DNA from: Roseivirga misakiensis
GTDB taxonomy: Bacteria; Bacteroidota; Bacteroidia; Cytophagales; Cyclobacteriaceae
NCBI RefSeq assembly: GCF_001747105.1
Contig: NZ_MDGQ01000004.1
Span: 124,001-188,000, forward strand
Direction: 5' to 3'
DNA: 64,000 bases
Shown here: positions 26,377-34,100 of the stretch, in pieces
Layout of the letters: the number at the start of each line of letters is the position of its first letter
How positions within the stretch are numbered: the first letter of the stretch is position 1
Made by a program: the position numbers and the translations under genes
The notes under the pieces: generated by a model
Told to the model about the DNA's origin: nothing
Database searches by the model: none
What the model saw: the letters and a program-made list of their open reading frames with translations, nothing else

Positions 26377-26413
26377 AAAAAAGCCCTCTTCCTGAAACTT
26401 TGGGAGAAGGCTT
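26377..26413 (-). terminator. Terminator of the 26453 gene (module repeat type)
   Basis: A stem formed by AAGCCCTCTTCC and TGGGAGAAGGCTT around an 8-nt loop is followed on the minus strand by TTTTTTG. It belongs to the same terminator family as those at 26055, 27195 and 28294. Confidence 0.8.
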
Positions 26414-26452
26414 CTTTATGCTTTGTTTTATGTTAATAGATAATTGTTGGGA

Positions 26453-26842
26453 TTACTCAGACCCTCCATTGTTCAATAAAGAGTTAGCTATATACTCCTC
26501 ATGCCCCTTCTCAAGTAATGTTCTAGCCTTATTATTTAACAATGGGCTGATTTCATCAAGTACTTGTCTAGGTTCATCATAAAGAGGATTAAATAATTCT
26601 ATAGTTATTACATCTTCAGTTCTATGACCTCCCTTTGTCAAACAGAGGTTAACAAATTTTGCTACTCTAATTATTAAAGATTGGTCCTTGAATCTATCAA
26701 TAAAGAATGAATAGAATTCTCCTAATATCAAATATGGTCCATCATCCTCTTCAAAAGAAGGTTTGAATTCAGGAAAGCTACTTAAGAGCTTTGCAATCAG
26801 AAGGCCATAAAAATCATCTTTTTTAATTACAGGGTAATGCAT
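26453..26842 (-). CDS. Orphan immunity-like protein (DUF7674-like)
   Basis: The 129-aa cytoplasmic, helical protein includes FPEFKPSFEEDDGPYLILG, then EFYSFFIDRFKDQS, IIRVAKFVNLCLTKGG and VITIELFNPLYDE. The order resembles DUF7674 proteins as I remember them, which are common beside polymorphic toxins. It has no signal peptide. It is an orphan in an array of similar-sized genes, each followed by a copy of the same terminator type. An immunity role is inferred from context. Confidence 0.5.
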   Translation of the reverse strand: MHYPVIKKDDFYGLLIAKLLSSFPEFKPSFEEDDGPYLILGEFYSFFIDRFKDQSLIIRVAKFVNLCLTKGGHRTEDVITIELFNPLYDEPRQVLDEISPLLNNKARTLLEKGHEEYIANSLLNNGGSE

Positions 26843-26912
26843 TCTGTATATCTCTTAGAAATTGTTCACTATTTCTCTATGTAATTGAAAGAACTACCAT
26901 CTCTCATTACCT

Positions 26913-27128
26913 TTATTTCAGTGTTTTTAAAGGAAGTTCTCCGTTATTCTTTACCTTTTGAATTGCTTCAAGCCAATACTCCCAAAAAGCTGGATCTGCT
27001 GGCTTGCCAGATTCAATGTACTCCCCTCCACTCAAAATATCGGTCAAGTCCTTTGAACCAGTGAGTTCAAAATAATATTCTAGCATATAGAGCATTGCTT
27101 CATAACCTTCTCTCTCTGTTATCATCAT
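26913..27128 (-). CDS. Small orphan immunity-like protein
   Basis: The 71-aa protein EREGYEAMLYMLEYYFELTG, SKDLTDILSGGEYIESG, KPADPAFWEYWLEAIQKV resembles short conserved proteins that occur near polymorphic toxin genes. The PADPAxWxxWLxA motif is characteristic as far as I recall. No signal peptide is present. The start has two adjacent ATG codons. It sits between two other small minus-strand genes of the array without its own terminator, so it may be read together with the 26453 gene. Confidence 0.5.
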   Translation of the reverse strand: MMITEREGYEAMLYMLEYYFELTGSKDLTDILSGGEYIESGKPADPAFWEYWLEAIQKVKNNGELPLKTLK

Positions 27129-27194
27129 ATCAAGATTTACTAATTTCCTTTAGATTTCAAATAATACTGAAGTAATATTGACACTGCTCAACAG

Positions 27195-27230
27195 AAAAGC
27201 CCTCTTGCCGAAACTTCGGAGAAGGCTTTT
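27195..27230 (-). terminator. Terminator of the 27275 gene (module repeat type)
   Basis: The arms AAAAGCCCTCT and GAGAAGGCTTTT, with an inner CCGAA/TTCGG pairing, form a long stem. It is a member of the same repeated terminator family. Confidence 0.75.
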
Positions 27231-27267
27231 AAAATCTATATTCTCATTGGCAAATCAGATACCTTGG
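27224..27267. repeat. 3'-flank repeat, copy 1
   Basis: GGCTTTTAAAATCTATAT plus GCAAATCAGATAC and TTGGG are shared with 28313-28356 at about 85 percent by eye. Both copies lie between a gene stop and its terminator, so two different genes carry the same 3' flank. Confidence 0.7.
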
Positions 27268-27274
27268 GAAGGTA

Positions 27275-27667
27275 CTAATTAGAGTAGAATTTAAGATTAG
27301 CTGGTAATTCATCCCACCCACTTTTAGGTATTTCATTTACTTTTTCTCTTAACCTCAAATCAGGTCTAATTTCACCGTACTTACCATCATTCCTTTCTGC
27401 ATATTCTACAATATACATCATGCCAACCTCTGGTTTTAATTCAAAACTCTTCAAACTAAGTGTTCCTTCATATTCAATACCATTAACAGAATATAAAAAT
27501 ACAGCAGAAGTGCCTAACCTAACTGGAGTAAAGTATCCCGTAATTTCACCAACGGTATAATCTTTTTTTTGAGTCTTCAAAAAATATTTCCACGTTGGAT
27601 ACCCAATCAGAAACAGTACAATTACTATAAGGTACAGCTTCTCTCTTTTCACATTCTTTTTACTCAT
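27275..27667 (-). CDS. Single-pass membrane protein of unknown function
   Basis: The 130-aa protein has one N-terminal membrane helix (residues about 11-29, KLYLIVIVLFLIGYPTWKY). A beta-rich extracytoplasmic or cytoplasmic domain follows (YTVGEITGYFTPVRLGTSAVF, IEYEGTLSLKSFEL, GMMYIVEYAERNDG). The pattern recalls small DUF3592-like or immunity-type membrane proteins but is not assigned. It is a member of the orphan array, with its own copy of the repeated terminator and 3' flank. A membrane-located immunity function is possible. Confidence 0.5.
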   Translation of the reverse strand: MSKKNVKREKLYLIVIVLFLIGYPTWKYFLKTQKKDYTVGEITGYFTPVRLGTSAVFLYSVNGIEYEGTLSLKSFELKPEVGMMYIVEYAERNDGKYGEIRPDLRLREKVNEIPKSGWDELPANLKFYSN

Positions 27668-27802
27668 TGATTTTGCTGTTTAAATCCCTGAACACCCATA
27701 CTAGTCATAACTTAATTACATGACAGCAAAAAAGCCCCCCCTTTCGAAGTCTTTTTATATAATAATGTTAGGATTGAAAAATGTTTTTATAATTTCCAAT
27801 TA

Positions 27803-27976
27803 ATGGGTTGGGCAATATATCTATTCTCAGTTTACATCATTTCAGGTATTATATTATTTATTGCAGGTATCAAATACTTGTTCAAAAAAGATAGTGAGAA
27901 ACCAGCGATGTCATTTTTGGTCTTTGGAATTGGCCTGACAATATGGGGTATTGTCAAGTTGATGCAATTACTATAA
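27803..27976 (+). CDS. Small two-helix membrane protein (copy A, gene 1)
   Basis: The 57-aa protein is MGWAIYLFSVYIISGIILFI, then AGIKYLFKKDSEKPAMSFLV, then FGIGLTIWGIVKLMQLL. Two membrane helices are separated by a charged loop KKDSEKP. It is on the opposite strand from the rest of the array and overlaps the next gene by 1 nt (TAATG). A diverged copy of its C-terminal half is at 28643-28765. The function is unknown. A decayed terminator at about 27727-27757 on its left suggests it replaced a former minus-strand gene. Confidence 0.55.
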   Translation: MGWAIYLFSVYIISGIILFIAGIKYLFKKDSEKPAMSFLVFGIGLTIWGIVKLMQLL

Positions 27977-28158
27977 TGAGTAAACCATCATATTCATCAA
28001 AAAATGATCGGTATATTTATTCTACTTTGGAAGAACTAAAAGACATATCAATCAATGTAATCTCTGATTTTATCTCCTTCATTTTAGGCGGTCTTTTTAC
28101 ACATGTTTTTCTAAATAATTTCTGTATTTATAGCGTTCTCGGATATAAAAAAACCTAG
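27976..28158 (+). CDS. Small protein (copy A, gene 2)
   Basis: The 60-aa protein starts at the ATG overlapping the previous stop (MSKPSYSSKNDRYIYSTLEE). Residues about 13-45 (YIYSTLEELKDISINVISDF, ISFILGGLFTHVFL) contain one membrane helix. A nearly identical but start-less copy lies at 30286-30426, ending in a different tail (YAFFKKPNW). In copy A the last 15 codons diverge (NNFCIYSVLGYKKT), so this copy's C-terminus may be altered. It is unrecognised beyond that. Confidence 0.5.
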   Translation: MSKPSYSSKNDRYIYSTLEELKDISINVISDFISFILGGLFTHVFLNNFCIYSVLGYKKT

Positions 28159-28267
28159 GCTCTCTGAATGCAACACTTAGCCATACATTTGATCAATAAA
28201 ATGTTTAATAAAACAACATATTGTTGATTTTAGTATGTCAATTACATACCTGTGTAGAAACTGGTAA

Positions 28268-28320
28268 GCTGAAATAATTAAGGTGAATTAGTAAAAAAAG
28301 CCCTCTTTTGAAGGCTTTTA
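28268..28320. repeat. Module-end direct repeat, copy 2 (contains terminator)
   Basis: This matches 26031-26084. The terminator of the 28385 gene lies at 28294-28319 (AAAAGCCTTC / GAGGGCTTTT around AAAA on the minus strand, then T-run). Confidence 0.7.
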
Positions 28321-28356
28321 AAATCTATATCCTATCTGCAAATCAGATACTTTGGG
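28313..28356. repeat. 3'-flank repeat, copy 2
   Basis: This matches 27224-27267, with the shared blocks TTTTAAAATCTATAT and GCAAATCAGATAC. It follows the stop of the truncated gene at 28385. Confidence 0.7.
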
Positions 28357-28384
28357 GCACTATTGGTACTCTAAGTAATTGGAT

Positions 28385-28639
28385 TCACCTTTTCTGGTTA
28401 ATTATCAATAACTGCTTTAATACAAGCTCTCCAGTCAGGTCCTCATACTTATCCAAATTCATTGTATAAATTAAACCAACTAAATCCTCAAATGACTTAA
28501 CCCTGTTTATGACATGCGGCGCGAAAAAGCTGCTAAACAACACTCTCAGTAACACCGCAGGAGCTGCAATAATTATGATTATACTTGGTATGATGATAAC
28601 ATCTAATCCTGAAAAGAGTAAATCCACCCGTTGATACAA
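28385..28639 (-). pseudogene. 5'-truncated membrane protein gene
   Basis: The open frame covers 84 codons with no ATG before residue 60; a TTG at 28639 is the only available early start. The product has a membrane segment (VIIIPSIIIIIAAPAVLL) and a soluble tail (FEDLVGLIYTMNLDKYEDLT). The frame begins exactly where the plus-strand fragment 28643-28765 begins. The normal 5' end therefore appears lost at a recombination junction. Its 3' flank and terminator are intact copies of module repeats. Confidence 0.5.
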
Positions 28640-28642
28640 AAA

Positions 28643-28765
28643 GGCAAATACTTGTTCAAAAAAGATAGTGACAAACCAGCAATAACCTTTTTAGTACTTG
28701 GTATAGGACTGATTATTTGGGGTGCTATGCGTATCATTAATCTATTCCCCATGCCAGACCTCTAA
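28643..28765 (+). pseudogene. C-terminal fragment of the two-helix membrane protein (copy B, gene 1)
   Basis: GKYLFKKDSDKPAITFLVLG, then IGLIIWGAMRIINLFP is homologous to residues about 22-57 of the 27803 gene, at roughly 75 percent DNA identity by eye. The N-terminal helix and start codon are missing. The fragment starts at the same junction as the truncated minus-strand gene. It ends overlapping the 28742 lipoprotein gene. Confidence 0.75.
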
Positions 28766-29299
28766 CGTCGAACTAATGTCCCAAGCGTCATCTAATTTTC
28801 GAGCATTAACTAAAATACCTTTACTGCATGTTTTACCACAAAAGATAATCATATAAAAAACGACCTGATCGTAGGTGCTATTATATGAGAAATTCGATAA
28901 GGATAAAATCCCAAAAAACTTCTCACTATCAGCAGAACTCAAGTTGTTTATCACATTGGGATTTGTTTCAAATATGAAAGGTGAATTTATCGCTTCAATG
29001 TCAATTGCCGATCTATTGATAGAATAATTCTCAATTAGCTGTTCATTCAAGCCTTTTGTCCACTCAGAGTCGACTTCAACATTTTCAAGAAATTTTATAT
29101 GCATCTCATCCCCATAAAGACTAATTGTGTCAAATGCAATAATTTGATTACTATCAATTTCGAATTCATATACCGCATTCAACAACTCAACATGGATTGT
29201 ATTGAATATTTTTGAATTCAACTTTTTTAGATTCTGAGGTTGACTCGTACTACAAGAGAAAACAGAAATCAATAGACAACAGGCTATTATTATTTTCAA
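28742..29299 (-). CDS. Lipoprotein, likely orphan immunity protein
   Basis: The 185-aa protein has a lipobox (LLISVFSC) and starts at TTG 29299. The sequence TTGAAAATAATAATAGCC looks like a normal ATGAAA start with one base changed, so the start is unusual. The mature part is mixed alpha/beta without a recognised family (LYGDEMHIKFLENVEVDSEW, YDQVVFYMIIFCGKTCSKG). Lipoprotein location would fit protection against a periplasm-acting toxin. It overlaps out of frame with an ORF fragment at 29250-29420, so a fusion junction lies near 29300. Confidence 0.55.
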   Translation of the reverse strand: MKIIIACCLLISVFSCSTSQPQNLKKLNSKIFNTIHVELLNAVYEFEIDSNQIIAFDTISLYGDEMHIKFLENVEVDSEWTKGLNEQLIENYSINRSAIDIEAINSPFIFETNPNVINNLSSADSEKFFGILSLSNFSYNSTYDQVVFYMIIFCGKTCSKGILVNARKLDDAWDISSTLEVWHGE

Positions 29300-29420
29300 T
29301 TACGCTTTTTTCAATTTCTACAAAAATATCACTTGATAAGCATTCAATAAGAGGATCAGGTATAATGATATGATAACTTCTATTGACTCCAGAAACAATT
29401 AATTCCTTTGTTATTGTCAT
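29250..29420 (-). pseudogene. Short ORF, possible immunity-gene 5' fragment
   Basis: The 56-codon frame from the ATG at 29420 reads MTITKELIVSGVNRSYHIII, then PDPLIECLSSDIFVEIEKS, then runs out of frame through the start of the lipoprotein gene at 29299. It begins 7 nt after the stop of the toxin-tail fragment 29428-29517, as cognate immunity genes do. It seems to be a truncated immunity gene fused to unrelated sequence. Confidence 0.4.
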
Positions 29421-29427
29421 ACTATTT

Positions 29428-29517
29428 TCAAAAACACCCTGTACCGCTTTGCTGTAGAATATATGAACCTATAGACTCATCAACAATCTTTTCTTTAATA
29501 GGATTCTGGTGAATTAT
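29428..29517 (-). pseudogene. Toxin-tip C-terminal remnant
   Basis: A 29-codon open tail without a start (HQNPIKEKIVDESIGSYILQ, QSGTGCF) ends at 29428, with a stop directly upstream of its first codon inside the hairpin repeat. It is followed 7 nt later by an ATG ORF. The position next to an immunity-like ORF suggests the 3' end of a displaced RHS tip. This rests on context, not homology. Confidence 0.35.
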
Positions 29518-29568
29518 ATGCTACACTTCAAGTGTAGCTTCAAACCAGTACTCACAGTAAGTGAGAAC
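29509..29568. repeat. Double-hairpin repeat, copy 1
   Basis: GTGAATTATA is followed by a palindrome CTACACTTCAAGTGTAG and a second hairpin CTCAC..AAGTGAG. The whole unit of about 60 bp recurs at 30175-30235. It borders the toxin-tail remnant and may mark a module boundary. Confidence 0.75.
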
Positions 29569-29623
29569 AAGGCAGTTAGCAACTGCTCTTAAAAGCATGA
29601 CCATGTTTCAACCTAATTAATAG

Positions 29624-30058
29624 CTAATCAAACTCTGGAAACTTACTATACCCTCTTTCCTTAAAATCATTCTTAAACTTTCTGAATTCCGTAATACCTA
29701 ACTGTGTTTGTTCAACAATATATCCCTTGAAAACCTTCGGCTCCGACCTAGCTAAATAATAAGATTTAATATAAAGCGTATCACCTGAGAGCTTGTAGTA
29801 GATAGTAGCATCATCTATGCTGAAGATATAGTTCTCATTCGGATCTGGCTCAAACTCCTCCTTAGCATCATTCGATACAATGGTAAGATTATAATCACCA
29901 GTAATACCCCAGTTGACATTCTTTAGGTACAAACCCTCACTAAGCTCTTTAAGCGTATAAACTGGCGAAAAGTCATCTTCTACCTTCGAAAAGAATTGGT
30001 ACAAAAACCCTATTACAAGAGCAAGAGTTAAAGCGGCGATAAATAAAATACGTTTCAT
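29624..30058 (-). CDS. Membrane-anchored protein, likely orphan immunity protein
   Basis: The 144-aa protein has an N-terminal membrane helix or signal anchor (residues 4-22, ILFIAALTLALVIGFLYQF). A beta-rich domain follows (NVNWGITGDYNLTIVSND, NYIFSIDDATIYYKLSGDT, LYIKSYYLARSEPKVFKGY). No family is recognised. It lies between the two double-hairpin repeats, within the segment that appears to have been inserted between the two genes of copy B. An immunity role is inferred from size and context. Confidence 0.5.
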   Translation of the reverse strand: MKRILFIAALTLALVIGFLYQFFSKVEDDFSPVYTLKELSEGLYLKNVNWGITGDYNLTIVSNDAKEEFEPDPNENYIFSIDDATIYYKLSGDTLYIKSYYLARSEPKVFKGYIVEQTQLGITEFRKFKNDFKERGYSKFPEFD

Positions 30059-30174
30059 TTCTTTTTTGTCTATTTACCACGTTTACTGTTAAATCCAACT
30101 GATAACTGTACAAGTAATATAGTAGTCCGCAATTGGATTATTAACCTTTTGCTTCTCACATATAAAAGAATTTA

Positions 30175-30235
30175 GTGAATTATAACCTACACTTCAAGTG
30201 TAGCAAAAGACCATTACTCACCGCAAGTGAGAACT
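30175..30235. repeat. Double-hairpin repeat, copy 2
   Basis: This is the same order as 29509-29568: GTGAATTATA, CTACACTTCAAGTGTAG, then CTCACCGCAAGTGAG. It sits about 50 bp before the start-less fragment at 30286, so it lies near the right end of the inserted segment. Confidence 0.75.
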
Positions 30236-30285
30236 AGGGGAAGGTATTGTCAGGCTAATCCATTTACTATGATATGTTGTCATAA

Positions 30286-30426
30286 TTTAATCAAAAGAAT
30301 CATCTGTATATTTACTACACTTTGGAAGAGCTAAAGGACATATCAATCAATGTAATCTCTGATTTTATCTCCTTCCTTTTAGGTGGTGTCTTCACCTATG
30401 CCTTTTTTAAAAAACCTAATTGGTAA
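30286..30426 (+). pseudogene. Start-less copy of the small protein (copy B, gene 2)
   Basis: This 46-codon frame, YIYYTLEELKDISINVISDF then ISFLLGGVFTYAFFKKPNW, matches residues 13-45 of the 27976 gene with about 88 percent DNA identity by eye. The ATG and first codons are lost (an in-frame TAA precedes). Its partner, copy B of gene 1, is at 28643-28765. The two are now 1.5 kb apart, whereas in copy A they overlap. Confidence 0.7.
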
Positions 30427-30577
30427 TAATTATGCCATATTGTGACATAATTATTCACACTGTTTGGACATTGATGTCACATGATGCTCACAAATGCCTA
30501 TTTCAATCACTTTCATTAGGCATCAGTGTTTTTATTTCAATCACTTAAAATTCAATCTATCCTTCATTATTGAGCAA

Positions 30578-30605
30578 CAAAAAACCCTCCGAAGAGGGCT
30601 TTTTA
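30578..30605 (-). terminator. Terminator of the RHS operon
   Basis: Stem AAAAGCCCTC / GAGGGTTTTT (one wobble) with a TTCG tetraloop and a run of T on the minus strand. It lies 62 nt past the stop of the lipoprotein at 30667. Confidence 0.85.
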
Positions 30606-30666
30606 CCTGAATGTTCTGTGTAATTACAGCAGCCACTAAATGTGAGCGCTAGAGGGTACCTTAGCA

Positions 30667-31137
30667 TTACTTGTTACTTGGGGTCAAATAGTAGTTGGGT
30701 AGATTTCCTTGCATTCTAGTTTCGACATCAAAGAGGGTTTTTCGAGCATCTATGGCTACCACTCCATTTTTATCATTTCTTAGCCCTCCTAAAAAAGTCA
30801 AGTAACATCTGGTATTATATTCCTTCACGATTTTCTTCCCTTTAGTAAAAACTACATAAGTCTCTCCATCTGGAACAACTTCGCAATCACAATCAAAACC
30901 TATAATTTTCTCAATCTCATCTGGATAACTCCAACTACCAAAGAAATATAATTTATCCCACTCAAAGTCAAACACCTCCTTTAAATCAACTTCGCATGGT
31001 TTATCTACACCACACCTTTCTTCAAAAAATGGATCTGATATCTCGCAGAACTCATCTCCACAAGATGCAACTGTCATAATAAATACAACCGTTATCAAGA
31101 TCGAAAGTTTACTATTTCTTTTCATCCTTATCATCAT
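30667..31137 (-). CDS. Lipoprotein, predicted cognate immunity protein of the RHS toxin
   Basis: The 156-aa protein has a type II signal peptide (SILITVVFIMTVASC, lipidated Cys about residue 26). It has a cysteine-rich mature domain (FCEISDPFFEERCGVDKPCE, FDCDCEVVPDGE). Its start overlaps the end of the 1562-aa RHS gene by 26 nt, the tight coupling expected for toxin and immunity. An ATG four codons in (31125) is an alternative start. Anchoring outside the cytoplasm suggests the toxin tip acts in the envelope or is intercepted there. The family is not recognised. Confidence 0.65.
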   Translation of the reverse strand: MMIRMKRNSKLSILITVVFIMTVASCGDEFCEISDPFFEERCGVDKPCEVDLKEVFDFEWDKLYFFGSWSYPDEIEKIIGFDCDCEVVPDGETYVVFTKGKKIVKEYNTRCYLTFLGGLRNDKNGVVAIDARKTLFDVETRMQGNLPNYYLTPSNK

Positions 31138-34100
31138 CTTCTTTTTTAGGGTTCATTTTCTCTAAATCCTCCTTGCTAAAGCCTCCCTCAGTCAATCCAT
31201 TTATTACTTTTTGAGCACTATTAAATTGGCCTTGGGTAATCTTTTGTCTACTGATTTTAACAGTCCCATCTTCTCCAACAGCAGCAACCCAAAGACCTTC
31301 ATTCAGGAATGTGTTTAGAACTTCATTTGCAAGACCTTTAGCATCCAAACCTTCATTATTCTTTGAAATTTCTCTTCCAATTGTGTTATTGAGTAGATCG
31401 ACTATGTTATCGGCCAACAGGGCATCTCCTTTAAAATCAGCATCCATATTGATGCTCGTGGAGTTATTGATTTTAATTCCCTCATGTGAGTTTGTTAAAT
31501 CTCTTGCCGTCTCCGAACCAAATTGTGAAGTGATATTAGCTGACCATAGAGCGTGCCTAAAAGCATTTCTTTCTGAACCTATACCTACTGATAAATTATC
31601 CCCAGATGCTGCATGTCTTGCAATTCTAGCTGATACCGAAGAGATATTAGTTGATCCTGATTTAAACTTCCCTACCTGCCTTGCTGCTTTTGAATGCTTA
31701 ATATATGCGCCAGCAGTAGCCAGTTTTTCACTAAAGCCACTTGAGGCACTAGTTCTTTCTCGTCCATTAACCCTCCATCTCTGCAAACCCCACAAATCAA
31801 TACTCCCAACTGGTTCATTTTCCGCATAGTTATAAGGGGAAACATGAGCAAATTGATCAGCAATAGGGTCTAATGATGGAAAGCGGCCAAGCTGTGAATC
31901 GTATATTCTTGCTCCATAATGATACCAACCTAGATTAAAGTCATTATCAAGCTCTTTTCCATTATACTTAAACTGATTGGGTTTGCTTAATGGTGCGGTG
32001 GAAGATAAAGCAGCTATTGAGAGTCCAAAGGGATAGTAATGATCTTCTTGTAAGATCGATCCCTTGTGATGCGTCACCTTAATATCATCAAAATAGGTAT
32101 TCTGATTTTGATTACTCTCATTGCTTACCCAAATGTAGATATACCCCTTCTGGGTGATATTCACATTATTTAAAGATAGTAAATGCTTAGCATATGTAAC
32201 GCTACTCACGCGCCTATGGCCTGACGACACCCTATTAAAGTTGGCATCGAACACAATATAATTTAGGAAAGCGAAAGGCGTGGTACTGCCAGAACCTCCA
32301 CCACCTGTTAAGTAGCCACTTACCCCATTAAACACACTGTTAGTCTGGGTATATAGCTCATTTCCAGCTCCCGCCGGTACAAATGCGTTCACTAGCGCTG
32401 TTACCAAAGCAGATGAACTAATACGGCTCGTTCCAGAGCTAATTCCTCCTTGGTTAAAAGCCCAAGCTTCCATATCTATTTCATCACCTGGCATCACATC
32501 TAGCATAATGGCGGCTCCCACACGATTATAAGAAATCTGGCCGTTTGTTCGGCTCACTTCATTACAGCTTGTACAACCATCATCGCCGAGCGTGCTTTGG
32601 TTCGCAGATGAATAAGTATAGCGGGTTTCATCCAAGCCAAAGAACAATTGTTCTTCAAAGGCCGCTATATTATTACCCTGATTATCATTTTCGGACTCCA
32701 TAGTGGCTTTATATACTATGGCCGGGGCAGATTCTGTCGTGAATGTAGATCGCGCATTACCTAGGTGATCTCGTATCACGTAGTCATAGGCCAAATTCCC
32801 TTGATCGTTCTTCCGCACACGACCTTCTTCATGTGCAAAATGCTGCAAGTTGTTATTCTGGTAAATAAATCCACCTACATAATCAGTGGTGACAACAGTT
32901 CCGTTGTCGTTAGTGATTTTCTGTAGTTTAACACCACTGGCATCATATCTATAGCTGATGGTTCGTCCACTACCCATGTTTACATACTCGGGCAGGTTAA
33001 AACGATTGTAGGTTATGTCACTCGTTATACCCTTGTTATAATCACGCAGCATATTGCCACTGGCATCATATCTAAACTCACTGGTGCTATTATAATTGTC
33101 CATAAAATCACCAATATTTCCTTTTACGCCCGTATCGGTAACTTCAATAAGCTTGTTGCCTATGTCGCCATTGTTGTAGTCGTAGTTTAGGTTATCGATG
33201 TATTTGGCGGAATTAAGTACCCTTCCTCTTCTTCTTAGCGTTTGAATATTTCCGTTAGGGTCATAGGTAACATTATCTACCGTATAGTCATTGTCATAGG
33301 TGTTATTCGAGAGGTTATCGTAGCTAGCCAGCGTCATACGGTTACTCTTATCGTAAGCATATTCATAACGTTTCAAGTGACTATCACCTACCGATCGCCA
33401 CTCAATCTCGGCAATGTTTCCATTAAACATATCAGTGGCTTGAGAGGCATCATTGTACTTGAGCTTCATGGCAAAGTAGTCACTGCCCAAGCTGCTCGGG
33501 TTATTGATTTGTTTTAGCCAACCACGAATATTATAAGTATGGTCTACATACTGCTTATAATTACCTAGTGCTTTTTGCGAAAGTTGGCCTAACGCATTGT
33601 ACGTGTTACGTACTATAGTCTGGTAGCCACTCTCTTGGTTTACATTTCTATGATAGACATAAGTCAGTCTTCCCGCGTGATCATAAGTCATCTGTTTAAT
33701 CACCCTTATCTCACTAAAATCATCTGCACTAGGGTTTTTATGGTGAATGTAGGAACGAACAACTTTGCCAGAAAAATCATATTTGTTGGTGACTATATCT
33801 TCTCCCCCTTTATGGTTTACCGATCGGATTTGGATCAGACGCCCTTTCCTATCGTAGAAATTGACTGACTCAGTCCAAGTACTCTGACCGATCATTTTGG
33901 TTTTTGTACCTGTCACTTGGCCATCGGTAAAAGCAAAAGAAGCTGGTGTTTCACCATAAGTACCACCACTTAAAGCACTGTTATAACTACTTGAAAATGT
34001 TTTAGAGGTAAAGCTATAGTCATCATAATAAGTGACTGATTCTATATTGAAGCTACTTAAACTGGTAAACACTTTCACATAGTAGTTGTGGTATAAGCCA

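Noticed and set aside
30499-30546. Two copies of TATTTCAATCACTT 34 bp apart, CRISPR-like
   Set aside because: There are only two units of 14 nt, no further repeats and no cas genes; best explained as a local duplication.
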